Positions 48,369-55,406 of a stretch of DNA of 64,000 nt are shown in pieces. The notes under the pieces were generated by a model that saw nothing but the letters and a program-made list of their open reading frames with translations, did not search any database and had not been told where the DNA came from. A program made the translations under genes and the position numbers. This stretch comes from Rubrivivax sp. (GTDB taxonomy: Bacteria; Pseudomonadota; Gammaproteobacteria; Burkholderiales; Burkholderiaceae_C). The stretch's first letter is position 1. Each line of letters starts with the position of its first letter. The stretch is from NCBI GenBank assembly GCA_019635315.1, contig JAHBZT010000002.1, positions 558,001-622,000 of the forward strand, written 5' to 3'.

Positions 48369-48665
48369 ATGAGCAAAGCCGCAGCGCCACCGTCGCACCT
48401 GAGCGCAGCCGCCCGCAAGTTGTGGACATCGGTGCGCGAAACGCACGTGCTCGACGATGCAGACGCACTAGCCCTGCTGCGAGTGGCCTGCGAAGCATTC
48501 GACAGGGCCGAGGGCGCGCGGAAGTTGATCGACCAGACCGGCCCATGTGTGCAAGACCGGTTCGGCCAGCTACGCGCACACCCCGCGGTGCAGATCGAGC
48601 GAGACGCCCGCGCGCAGGTCATCGCCGCCTTCCGCGCGCTGCGCCTGGCGCCTCCTGGAGACTGA
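48369..48665 (+). CDS. Phage terminase small subunit, P27 family
   Basis: This 98-residue protein has the P27 terminase pattern: HLSAAARKLWTSV near the start, LLRVACEAFDRAEGAR in the middle and a C-terminal AQVIAAFRALRLAP. Small terminases bind packaging (pac/cos) DNA and recruit the large subunit. A partner large subunit should follow in an ordinary phage but is absent here. A satellite with only TerS could redirect a helper's packaging, as described for PICIs. It starts a second gene string after a 104-bp gap. Confidence 0.8.
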   Translation: MSKAAAPPSHLSAAARKLWTSVRETHVLDDADALALLRVACEAFDRAEGARKLIDQTGPCVQDRFGQLRAHPAVQIERDARAQVIAAFRALRLAPPGD

Positions 48666-48667
48666 CG

Positions 48668-48892
48668 ATGCCGACGCTATCGAGGCCCCGGCGCCGGCCG
48701 CCAGAGACACCACTGGCAGCGGTCCCGCCGCCCGTTCAAGCGTGGTTCGCCGGCCAGGCGCCGGTGCCCTGGGAGGCGCTGCTGCCGCGCGAGAGCGCGC
48801 ACGTCCCGGCGTGGTGGCGTGCGTGGTCTGACGCGCACCCTGGCGCCGTGCAGCCTGCCGATGCGCCGTGGGTCCAGTGGGGCAGCGCATGA
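48668..48892 (+). CDS. Small Pro/Trp-rich element protein, unknown
   Basis: This 74-residue protein has a basic Pro-rich N-terminus and several tryptophans (VPAWWRAWSD, APWVQWGSA). It starts 3 nt after the small terminase stop and its own stop overlaps the next start (ATGA at 48889). I do not recognise it. The coupling supports it being real. Confidence 0.55.
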   Translation: MPTLSRPRRRPPETPLAAVPPPVQAWFAGQAPVPWEALLPRESAHVPAWWRAWSDAHPGAVQPADAPWVQWGSA

Positions 48893-49155
48893 CTGCCGCG
48901 CGCCCGCGTAGGGCCAGCCTCACCCGCGCTGCAGCCTTCACCGACGCCGAGCAGATGCGCGCCGCCGTGCGCGCTGTTGCCGGCGACGCTGAAGCCTGGC
49001 GTGCACTGCGACCGCGCGTCGTTGCGTACCTGGGCCGGTCGCAGCACCTGAGAGACGCCGAGGCCGCCGGCCGGATAGCCGATGCGTTCTTTCGTCGGCC
49101 AGCGTTGATTCCGCCGCCGCCGCCGCGCGGGTATGCCGCATCGCCCGATGACTGA
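48889..49155 (+). CDS. Small element protein, unknown
   Basis: This 88-residue protein is Ala/Arg-rich and helical, with a Pro run (LIPPPPPRGYAAS) near the end. It overlaps the previous gene by 4 nt and the next by 8 nt. No family is recognised. Confidence 0.5.
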   Translation: MTAARPRRASLTRAAAFTDAEQMRAAVRAVAGDAEAWRALRPRVVAYLGRSQHLRDAEAAGRIADAFFRRPALIPPPPPRGYAASPDD

Positions 49156-49426
49156 GCCCACGCTTCCCGCGCTGGACGCCGCCCTGCACGGCCGCCAGCG
49201 TCAGGCGCCGTCACGCTGGCCTGCAGACCGCACGCTGCTGCACGTCGCGCAAGACGATGACGGCTTGGCCGACCTGCGCGCTGCAGACCCAGGTGCTGAT
49301 GCACCGCTGCGCGAGCGCCTGGCCGCGCTGCTGGACGCTGGTGCCTGCCGCCGCGAGGCATCGCAGATCATCGGCGTGAGCCGGCAGCGGCTGTCGAAAG
49401 TGCTGCCGGTGCGCAGGGGGCGCTGA
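49148..49426 (+). CDS. Small element protein with C-terminal HTH-like segment
   Basis: This 92-residue protein ends with DAGACRREASQIIGVSRQRL and a basic tail, which looks like a short helix-turn-helix (ASQIIGVSRQRLSKVL). The N-terminal part has no motif. It overlaps the preceding gene by 8 nt and its stop shares a base with the next ATG. It may be a small DNA-binding protein; the family is unknown. Confidence 0.5.
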   Translation: MTEPTLPALDAALHGRQRQAPSRWPADRTLLHVAQDDDGLADLRAADPGADAPLRERLAALLDAGACRREASQIIGVSRQRLSKVLPVRRGR

Positions 49427-49665
49427 TGCCAAGGATTCGAGTCCGCTGGACCCCGCCCACGTCGCGCCCGCCGCGCGAGCTGGACCCGCTTCACGCGGTT
49501 GACCTGGCGCGCCGCGCTGGCCTGTTTCTCGCCCTGCCGCAGCGCCGTGGCGAGCAGCGGTATTCGATCCGGCGCGCTGGCGGGGAGGTGTTCGCGGGCG
49601 GCACGCTGGCGGAAGCGGTCGAGTTCCTGCGCGCTGAGCTGCAGGGGATAGGAGAGCACGCATGA
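49426..49665 (+). CDS. Small element protein, unknown
   Basis: This 79-residue protein contains AVDLARRAGLFLALPQRRGE and YSIRRAGGEVFAGGTLAEAV, a mixed alpha/beta pattern without a known family. It starts at a TGATG junction and ends at an ATGA junction, so it is translationally coupled on both sides. Confidence 0.5.
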   Translation: MPRIRVRWTPPTSRPPRELDPLHAVDLARRAGLFLALPQRRGEQRYSIRRAGGEVFAGGTLAEAVEFLRAELQGIGEHA

Positions 49666-50072
49666 CCACCACGGCGATCAGGCGCACCATGCGCGCCCAG
49701 TGGGCGCACGTTGGCGCGATGCACGTCGAGCTCGACCACCGCGACCTGCGCGCCGTGGGCGAGTTCCTGACCATCAACGACCTGGCGCCGACGCACGGGC
49801 GGCCCGTGGTCTGCTGCATCAACGGCGAGTACATCGCGCGGGCGGACTGGTGGCAGCCGGTGCGCAGCGGGGATGTCGTCGTGTTCGCGGAGCTGGCCGG
49901 CAGCGGCGACAACGGGCGCCTGCTGGCGACGCTGCTGGTGGCGGTGGCGGCGGCGTACACCGGCGGCGCTTCCACGTTCGCTCAGGGCGGCAGCTGGGCC
50001 GGCTGGGGCGGCGTGGCATCGGCAGCCGTCCCCGCGGTCGGCGGGCTTCGTGCCACCTGGGCCAGCGCATGA
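49662..50072 (+). CDS. Phage tail-assembly-like protein (beta-grasp plus membrane-like helix)
   Basis: This 136-residue protein has a beta-grasp-like domain (PVVCCINGEYIARADWWQPV, then GDVVVFAELAGSGDNGR) followed by a hydrophobic Gly/Ala stretch (LLATLLVAVAAAYTGG). The same order is seen in lambda-type tail assembly protein I and at the start of J-type host-specificity proteins. It would belong to a tail tip. It is far shorter than J, so it may be an I-like protein or a remnant of a larger tail protein. It overlaps both neighbours by 4 nt. Confidence 0.6.
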   Translation: MTTTAIRRTMRAQWAHVGAMHVELDHRDLRAVGEFLTINDLAPTHGRPVVCCINGEYIARADWWQPVRSGDVVVFAELAGSGDNGRLLATLLVAVAAAYTGGASTFAQGGSWAGWGGVASAAVPAVGGLRATWASA

Positions 50073-50641
50073 GCCTGCTACAGGTACAGGTGACGCCCGG
50101 CCGCGCGCTGCTGGCCGTCGACACCATCGGCGAGCACTGCGGCGGCCCTGGCCCCTTCGAGGTGGCGAAGACGCTCGTGCTGCCGGGTTCGAACATCGCG
50201 CTTGCGAGCAGGGGGAACTTCCTCGCGGCGCGCGTCGTGTGGTCGCTGCTGTCCGCCGGGCAGACCGTCGAGTTCGACGACATGGATGCGCAGCTGCGCG
50301 CCGCGCTGGCCGCAGGGCGCCCGCTGCTGCCCGCTGGCCTATCGATGGCGCTAGAGATCGTGGCCGCGGGCGTCACACGCGCCGGGCAGCCGGCCGCGAA
50401 GCTGTGGACCGTTGCGGCCGATGGGCAGGTCGACCGTCATGTGCCCGACGTGGGCAACATCCTCGCGCCCTGGTCCGGCGACGACGCGCCGCCGGTGGCG
50501 CCGGATTCGGACGCGCACTGCCTGCAGCTGGCGCGGCTTCAGGCCCGCCAGGTCCGCCCGGGTGCGGTCGGCGGCCGGTTGATCGTGACGACGATCGAGC
50601 GCGGCACGATGACCGTGCGCGACCTGGGCGCCATTCTGTGA
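50069..50641 (+). CDS. Proteasome/Ntn-hydrolase-like phage protein
   Basis: This 190-residue protein contains LLAVDTIGEHCGGPGPFEVA, then KTLVLPGSNIALASRGNFLA and a helix VVWSLLSAGQTVEF. This order (a TxD strand, S/K-L-x-x-L-P-x-x-x-A-x-A-G-R-G, then a helix) is reminiscent of proteasome-like Ntn-hydrolase folds. Whether it is catalytic is unclear, because there is no N-terminal Thr/Ser/Cys. It overlaps the tail-like gene by 4 nt, so a structural or assembly role in the tail is likely. The assignment is tentative. Confidence 0.5.
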   Translation: MSLLQVQVTPGRALLAVDTIGEHCGGPGPFEVAKTLVLPGSNIALASRGNFLAARVVWSLLSAGQTVEFDDMDAQLRAALAAGRPLLPAGLSMALEIVAAGVTRAGQPAAKLWTVAADGQVDRHVPDVGNILAPWSGDDAPPVAPDSDAHCLQLARLQARQVRPGAVGGRLIVTTIERGTMTVRDLGAIL

Positions 50642-50651
50642 CACGGAACCC

Positions 50652-50681
50652 TTGACGCCCTAACATTCCGTGGCGCAGAAT
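50652..50681 (+). promoter_or_regulatory. Promoter for the right-end operon (leaderless start)
   Basis: A -35 TTGACG (50652-50657) and a -10 CAGAAT (50676-50681) are separated by 18 bp. The predicted start of transcription falls at about 50688-50689, at the ATG of the next gene, so the message is probably leaderless. Confidence 0.6.
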
Positions 50682-50688
50682 GCGCCGC

Positions 50689-50874
50689 ATGAGTGACAAG
50701 CGCAAGCCTGGACGGCCGCCCGAAGCGGGAGAGGCGCGGACCATGGAAATCAAGGCCAGGGCGACACCTGCCGAGCACGCGCAGTACGTCGCCCTGGGTG
50801 GCGCGGAGTGGCTGCGGCGCGCGCTGAAGCGCGCCTATGCCCGACTGACGAGGGAGGGCAAGCCGCCGGCATAG
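50689..50874 (+). CDS. Small basic DNA-binding-like protein
   Basis: This 61-residue protein begins MSDKRKPGRPPEAGEARTME with an AT-hook-like KPGRPP. It continues with KARATPAEHAQYVALGGAEW, which resembles a ribbon-helix-helix or similar small regulator. A start at 50680 would add three residues, but the promoter places the transcript start at 50689. It is probably a DNA-binding regulator. Confidence 0.6.
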   Translation: MSDKRKPGRPPEAGEARTMEIKARATPAEHAQYVALGGAEWLRRALKRAYARLTREGKPPA

Positions 50875-50889
50875 CGGCCAGAAAGACGC

Positions 50890-50919
50890 GGCCCCGCCGT
50901 GCGGTAACACGACGGGGCC
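50890..50919 (+). terminator. Hairpin after the small basic protein gene
   Basis: Twelve-bp arms (50890-50901 with 50908-50919, one mismatch) have a 6-nt loop and a weak downstream U content. It lies 16 nt after the preceding stop, in a 76-bp gap before the next gene. Confidence 0.5.
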
Positions 50920-50950
50920 ACTTGCCAAGTTTGCAACCGAGACTGCAACC

Positions 50951-51202
50951 ATGACCACTTCACATGCTACCGACACCGCCGGCACGACCGCCACGCTGAC
51001 CCAGGTCGCGCACGCGCAGACCAATGAGCTCTACGACGCGGTGGCGCTGCTGCACGCGATCGAGGAGCGGGTCGACGACCTGGCCCTGCCCAAGAACGCC
51101 CCCGACGAGGTGAAGGAGCGCCAGCACCAGACGCTGCGCCTGGCGCAGATGGCCCGCGCGAAGGTGGAGGCCACCATCGCCGCCCTGGACCCGCACATCT
51201 GA
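50951..51202 (+). CDS. Small helical element protein, unknown
   Basis: This 83-residue protein is acidic and helical (ELYDAVALLHAIEERVDDLA, then QHQTLRLAQMARAKVEATIA). No family is recognised. It is followed after 13 bp by the next gene, with GAAGGAG between them, so the two are likely co-transcribed. Confidence 0.55.
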   Translation: MTTSHATDTAGTTATLTQVAHAQTNELYDAVALLHAIEERVDDLALPKNAPDEVKERQHQTLRLAQMARAKVEATIAALDPHI

Positions 51203-51215
51203 AGGAGCGCACGCG

Positions 51216-51539
51216 ATGAACACCGTTCACAACATCATCGGCCCCGCGGGTGACGACGGCGACAAGCTGAAGGCGGCCGGCGACCTGTTCTTCTCGATCG
51301 CCGACGACCTCTGGTCGCTGAAGGCCTTCATCGGCGCCACCAGCGACGATCAGGGCACGGAAGAGCTGATGTCCCGCGTGGTCGCCGCCGAGGCCCTGGT
51401 CGCGCAGATCGGCCAGCGTGCCGACGATGCGGCGCAGCGCCTGGGGTCCGTCGCGGTCGCCGACACCTGGGCCGGGTCACCGCGCGATCGGGAGCTGCTG
51501 GCCGCGCTCGGGCCGCGCAAGCGGCGCCCGGCGCCATGA
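51216..51539 (+). CDS. Small element protein, unknown
   Basis: This 107-residue protein has a Gly/Asp-rich start, a segment FFSIADDLWSLKAFIGATSD and a helical second half ending in basic residues. The ribosome-binding site GAAGGAG precedes the ATG. It overlaps the metallopeptidase-like gene by 4 nt (ATGA at 51536), so the two proteins may act together. The family is unknown. Confidence 0.55.
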   Translation: MNTVHNIIGPAGDDGDKLKAAGDLFFSIADDLWSLKAFIGATSDDQGTEELMSRVVAAEALVAQIGQRADDAAQRLGSVAVADTWAGSPRDRELLAALGPRKRRPAP

Positions 51540-52060
51540 GCGGAGGCGGCCTGATGTTGCGCGAGGAGAAGACCGCGATCCACGAAGCCGGGCATGCCGT
51601 GGCTCACATCCGGTACGGGATCGAGCACCACGGGGCCACCATCGTCAGCGACCGTGATCGCGGCTTTCTCGGTGCGGCGCCGGCCCTCGGCGCCGATTCA
51701 GTCTGGGACAAGGCAGCCGCGGAGAGCCAAGTGATTGCCTTCTGCGCCGGGTATGCGGCCCTGGTCGCTGCGGGCTGCCCACCGGACGCGGCGGTCGAGG
51801 GTGCCGACGACGACTTTGCGCAGGCGACCGAGCTACTCGAGTTCTGGGGACTGGAGGGCGCACTGCAGGACTGGCAAGCGCGCACGGTCGAGGTGATGCA
51901 GAGGCCCGAAAACGTCGCCGCTGTGTCGCTGCTCGCCCGTCACCTGTTGGAGCGGAAGACGCTGGATGGCGACCACTGCGAAGTGCTGGTGGAGGTCGCA
52001 GACGGCGTGAGCACCGAGGCAGACCTTGCGCGCTACCTTGTCATGCGCGGCCTGACCTGA
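51536..52060 (+). CDS. Stand-alone M41/FtsH-like zinc metallopeptidase domain protein
   Basis: This 174-residue protein has a zinc-site motif AIHEAGHAVAHI (HEAGH at residues 16-20), the form seen in FtsH/M41 peptidases. An acidic helix (EGADDDFAQATELLEFW) could supply the third ligand. It has no AAA domain and no membrane segment, so it is a free peptidase-like protein, probably cytoplasmic. As the last gene of the element it may be cargo or a host-interaction factor. The catalytic role is inference from the motif. Confidence 0.65.
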   Translation: MSGGGLMLREEKTAIHEAGHAVAHIRYGIEHHGATIVSDRDRGFLGAAPALGADSVWDKAAAESQVIAFCAGYAALVAAGCPPDAAVEGADDDFAQATELLEFWGLEGALQDWQARTVEVMQRPENVAAVSLLARHLLERKTLDGDHCEVLVEVADGVSTEADLARYLVMRGLT

Positions 52061-52086
52061 CCCGCGGCCGCCTGGCCGCAGCCCCG

Positions 52087-52115
52087 AAGGCCCGCCTCGT
52101 GCGGGCTTTCTTTCG
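52087..52115 (+). terminator. Intrinsic terminator at the right end of the element
   Basis: A 9-bp stem (52087-52095 with 52101-52109, one G-U pair) with a 5-nt loop is followed by a T-rich run (TTTCTTT). It lies 27 nt after the metallopeptidase-like stop and closes the element's plus-strand operon before the tRNA. Confidence 0.8.
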
Positions 52116-52133
52116 TCCGGAGGGCGCCGATCC

Positions 52134-52156
52134 GAACGTGGGTCGAATCGTGGGTA
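52134..52156. repeat. Candidate integrase arm-type sites, right end
   Basis: GAACGTGGGTC (52134-52144) and GAATCGTGGGTA (52145-52156) resemble the left-end pair (consensus GAACGTGGGTA), the second with one extra base. They lie about 43 bp inside the right core. Confidence 0.55.
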
Positions 52157-52198
52157 AGGCGCCTGGATCGGCCGGAAACCCGCATGAATGCTAGGAGT

Positions 52199-52213
52199 CT
52201 GGCGGACGGGGCG
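52199..52213. repeat. Right attachment core within tRNA-Ser
   Basis: CTGGCGGACGGGGCG covers the encoded CCA and the 3' acceptor end of tRNA-Ser and matches the left core exactly. Integration has left the tRNA intact. Confidence 0.85.
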
Positions 52214-52290
52214 GGATTCGAACCCGCGGGGGGCTGTTAACCCCCACACGCTTTCCAGGCGTGCGACTTAAACCGCTCATCCACCCGTCC
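52200..52290 (-). tRNA. tRNA-Ser (anticodon GGA)
   Basis: The minus strand folds as a class II tRNA. The acceptor GGACGGG (5' end at 52290) pairs with CCCGTCC, followed by discriminator G and an encoded CCA. The anticodon stem CACGC/GCGTG holds the loop CTGGAAA, giving GGA at 52256-52254, which reads UCC/UCU serine codons. A long variable arm (GGGGG...CCCCC) and the T loop GTTCGAATC are present. It is the insertion target of the phage-like element. Confidence 0.95.
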
Positions 52291-52346
52291 GAGAGCCGCG
52301 AATTCTAGACGGTCGCGCCCCCTCGGGCCGATGGCACGGCGCCGGC

Positions 52347-55118
52347 TCAGAGCAGGCGCTGAAGCGCAGCGACCTCCTTCTGCGCGCTGAACTTGTCGCC
52401 GAGCCGGGCGAGCACCTCGAGATGTTCGCGCGCCTCCGACTTCTGTCCGGCCTTCAGCAGGTAGCCCGCCAGTCGCAGCTGCAGGTGCGGGTCCTGCGGC
52501 GACGCCGCCAGGGCGCGCTTCTGCGTCTTCACCGCGTCGGCCATCCGGCCTGCCGCCGCCTGCGCCGCGGCCAGCGTGTCCAGTACCGGTGCCCGGTTGG
52601 GCAGCAAGGCGTCGGCCCGCTGGGCCATCTCCAGGGCGCCGGGCTTGGACTGCTGCAGCAGCAGCCAGGCGATGTTGTTCATGGCCAGCGCATTGGCAAG
52701 CTGGCTCTGCAGCACATTGCGGTAGTGCCGCTCGGCCCGGGCATAGGCCTGTTGTCGGGTGGCCACGTCGCCGAGGTAGAAGTGGAACACTGGGTCCATC
52801 GGCCGGCTGCGCTCCCACTCGGCAGCCACGCGGTCGGCGTCGGCGCTGCGTCCAGCGGCCTGGTACGCCGCATGCAGCTTCATCGCCGCTTCTGAGGCCT
52901 CGCTGAGCTTCAGGGCCGTCTGGTAGGCCGCGATCGTCGGCCCCCATTTGCGCCGGCTGGCCTCGATGTCGCCTTCCAGCGCGAATGCGCCGGCCTCCTT
53001 CGGGCTGCGCTTCTGCCACTCGCGCGCCATTGCCAGCGCGTCCTGCGGCCGCTGGTCCTGCAGCGCCAGCAGCGCGAGCGCGCGTCGCGCTTCGGGCTGG
53101 TCGGGGTCGATGTCCAGTGCTCGACGCAGCGCGCGGGTCGCCTGCGACCGATCCTGCGAGGCCAGCAGTGCCTCGGCAAGGTGGACCTGCAGGCCAGCGT
53201 TCTCCGGCTGCAGGCTAGCGAGTCTGCGGAACGTAGACACCGCTTGTTGCGGATTGCCGCCCACGATTTGTACCTGCCCAAGCAACTCCATCATGACCAA
53301 GTCGTTGGGTAACGCAGCATTGGCCTGCTGCGCGGCAGTCAGGGCCGATGCACGGTCGCCGGCGCGCAGATGGTGCTTGACTAGCGCCCGGTGCGTGTCC
53401 GGATCGGTAGGGTCTGCCTTGACGGCGTCCCCCAAGTGGCGCAGAACCTCGCCCGGTTCGGCACCGCTGCCTTCGGCAACTGCCGACAGCGCGAGCACTG
53501 CCTGCGCGTTCTTCGGGTCCAGTTTCAGAAAGTCGGTCAGCCGCTTGCGCGCCGCTTCAGGCTTCCCGATGGACATGTCGATCGCTGCGAGCGCGTTGAC
53601 CGCCGGCAGATACCTTGCGTCCTTTGCCAGTGCTGCCTGGAAGGCGCGGCGCGCACCTTCGACGTCGCGCTTGGACACTAGAACTTGTCCCCTCAACTGG
53701 TCTGGAAGTGGCTGCGACGGTGTCTTGGCCTGCAAGGCGTCGATAGCCTTAAGTGCGCGGTCAGCGTCGTTCTGCGCAATGCGGGCGCTGATCAGCGCCA
53801 GATCGGCGTGAGTGCCCTGGTCGCCAGCGGCAATGACCTCCAGTTCTCGGATTGCCGAGGCGTCAGCGCCGGCATACAGACGCGACAGTGCCGCGGCCGT
53901 CTGCACACGGGCATTTCCTGGGGCGACCTGCGCGGCACGCTTGAACCATGCTTCAGCTTGCTGAATGGCACCGGTTTGCATCGCCAACTCGCCGGCCAAG
54001 GCCAGCGTCGGTCCGTCGACATCAGCGTTTGCCAGCAAAGGCTGTAGCGCAGCCATGGCCCTTTCGGGCTTGCCGCTTCGCTGCAGGCTGCGCGCCTGGA
54101 TCTGCCGCGCGAGGACGAGGCCAGGTACCGCCTTCAGCGCACGTTCGGCGAAGGCTTGCGCCTGCACGTGGTTGCCCAGCGCAAACTCTGTGGCCGCGGC
54201 CAATTCCAGCGCCTTGGAATGGTTCGGTGCGGCCACCAGCACGAGGTCGGTTAGTTCCCGAGTGCGACGCAGGTCCTTATCCACGTAGGCGAACTGCGCT
54301 TCGTAGTAGAGGCTCTCAGGGTGTGCCGGCGCTGCAGCCTTCATGCGCTCGAACTGTTGCCGCGCCTCGGCCGTCTTCCCGTCGCCGAAAAGGATCGTGA
54401 TCACCGAGGAGTGTGATCCGACCGAACGCGGATGGGCGGTGAGTACCCTGCGGTGCAGTTCCAGCGCTCCCGCCTTGTCGCCCTTGACCAACCACAGCAG
54501 GTCCCCTTTTGCCCTCCCGGCATGTTCGTGCGAAGGGTCGCGGGCAAGCAAGCTGTCCAATAGCCGGATCGCACCTTCGACGTCGTCGCCCATTACCGAC
54601 AACCTAGCCTTGACCAGAGTCGCCGGCGCGTACTCCGGCCGTACCGCCAACGCCGACGCCAGGGCGTCCTGCGCCCGGTCGAACTCGCCAAGCTGGGCGT
54701 GCGCCGCCGCGACATTGGTCTTCAGGTCGGCATGCGCGTAAGGGTCCTGCAGCGTTTCACTGCCGAACTGGGCCAGCAACTTGGCGTTCTGGCCTAACTG
54801 AAGCATCGCGTGGGCCAATGTCGGCAGCACGAGGTCCTTCGACGCGCCGCGTTCGAGCGCCTTACGCAGTTCGATTTCGGCGGCCGCCGGGTCGCGGTCG
54901 TCCAGCAGCGCCCGGCCGAGCAGCGCACGCGCTTCGCCAGACGCGACGTTCTTGTCCAGCGCCTTCTTGAGCTGGATGATGGCCGACTGAGTCTCCCGCT
55001 TATCCAGGTACACCCGCGCCGACGCAAGCAGGTCGGCCTCCGACTCGCCGCCGCAGCCGAACAATAACAAGACCGTGGACCAAGCCACGACGGCGGCGCG
55101 GACAGGTTCGGGACGCAT
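52347..55118 (-). CDS. prsT: PEP-CTERM system TPR-repeat lipoprotein PrsT
   Basis: This 923-residue protein has a lipoprotein signal peptide (VVAWSTVLLLFGCGGES, lipobox Cys) followed by tetratricopeptide repeats along its whole length. It begins ESEADLLASARVYLDKRETQ and has the repeated A/G-LG-x3-L-x4-A pattern, as in the PrsT proteins of the PEP-CTERM/XrtA system. PrsT is thought to act in envelope export of exopolysaccharide or PEP-CTERM proteins. The ATG at 55118-55116 follows AAGGAGG. It diverges from a PEP-CTERM protein, which supports the assignment. The xrt protease itself is not in the window. Confidence 0.88.
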   Translation of the reverse strand: MRPEPVRAAVVAWSTVLLLFGCGGESEADLLASARVYLDKRETQSAIIQLKKALDKNVASGEARALLGRALLDDRDPAAAEIELRKALERGASKDLVLPTLAHAMLQLGQNAKLLAQFGSETLQDPYAHADLKTNVAAAHAQLGEFDRAQDALASALAVRPEYAPATLVKARLSVMGDDVEGAIRLLDSLLARDPSHEHAGRAKGDLLWLVKGDKAGALELHRRVLTAHPRSVGSHSSVITILFGDGKTAEARQQFERMKAAAPAHPESLYYEAQFAYVDKDLRRTRELTDLVLVAAPNHSKALELAAATEFALGNHVQAQAFAERALKAVPGLVLARQIQARSLQRSGKPERAMAALQPLLANADVDGPTLALAGELAMQTGAIQQAEAWFKRAAQVAPGNARVQTAAALSRLYAGADASAIRELEVIAAGDQGTHADLALISARIAQNDADRALKAIDALQAKTPSQPLPDQLRGQVLVSKRDVEGARRAFQAALAKDARYLPAVNALAAIDMSIGKPEAARKRLTDFLKLDPKNAQAVLALSAVAEGSGAEPGEVLRHLGDAVKADPTDPDTHRALVKHHLRAGDRASALTAAQQANAALPNDLVMMELLGQVQIVGGNPQQAVSTFRRLASLQPENAGLQVHLAEALLASQDRSQATRALRRALDIDPDQPEARRALALLALQDQRPQDALAMAREWQKRSPKEAGAFALEGDIEASRRKWGPTIAAYQTALKLSEASEAAMKLHAAYQAAGRSADADRVAAEWERSRPMDPVFHFYLGDVATRQQAYARAERHYRNVLQSQLANALAMNNIAWLLLQQSKPGALEMAQRADALLPNRAPVLDTLAAAQAAAGRMADAVKTQKRALAASPQDPHLQLRLAGYLLKAGQKSEAREHLEVLARLGDKFSAQKEVAALQRLL

Positions 55119-55328
55119 CGACAGCCTCCTTGGATGGACAGCGCGAACGATAACGGCCTGCATGCGCGCGGTCACCCGCGTTTGCGCGGCCCGTCGCAGC
55201 TCGGGGGTAGTGCCCGGTCCCTGGCTTCGCCGCATCGCCGCCCAGCTGTCGAAGATGCTTACATCTGTTCGCCACCGCACAGCGTCGGAGTTGGCTAAAG
55301 GTCTGTCGACTATATGGTTCTGTCGATC

Positions 55329-55343
55329 TGGCACGGATGATGC
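55329..55343 (+). promoter_or_regulatory. Sigma-54 promoter of the VWA/PEP-CTERM gene
   Basis: TGGCAC-N5-ATGC keeps the invariant GG and GC of -24/-12 promoters exactly 10 nt apart. Only one base differs from the TGGCAC-N5-TTGC consensus. Transcription would start near 55355, giving a leader of about 52 nt. PEP-CTERM genes are known to be controlled by the sigma-54 activator PrsR in related bacteria. Confidence 0.65.
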
Positions 55344-55406
55344 TGCTTGGCTTTGCAGGTGAGCGCCGTGCCTCACCCCTAATCCCTAACGCGAAGGAGC
55401 AGGAGA

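Larger units (their letters stand above)
41680..52213. mobile_element. Integrated phage-like element of about 10.5 kb at tRNA-Ser
   Basis: The element is bounded by the 15-bp direct repeat CTGGCGGACGGGGCG at 41680-41694 and 52199-52213. The right copy is the encoded CCA and 3' end of tRNA-Ser. Just inside the left end is a tyrosine integrase. The genes that follow are AlpA, an ATPase with a repeat array, an HK97-type capsid protein, a P27-type small terminase, tail-like genes, and many small overlapping ORFs, almost all on the plus strand. No portal, large terminase, protease, holin or endolysin is seen. It could be a capsid-bearing phage satellite or a shrunken prophage; sequence alone does not decide. 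Confidence 0.85.

Noticed and set aside
55119..55328. Sigma-54 promoter for prsT on the minus strand
   Set aside because: I looked for GC and GG pairs 10 nt apart in the correct orientation and found none; only the plus-strand gene has one.
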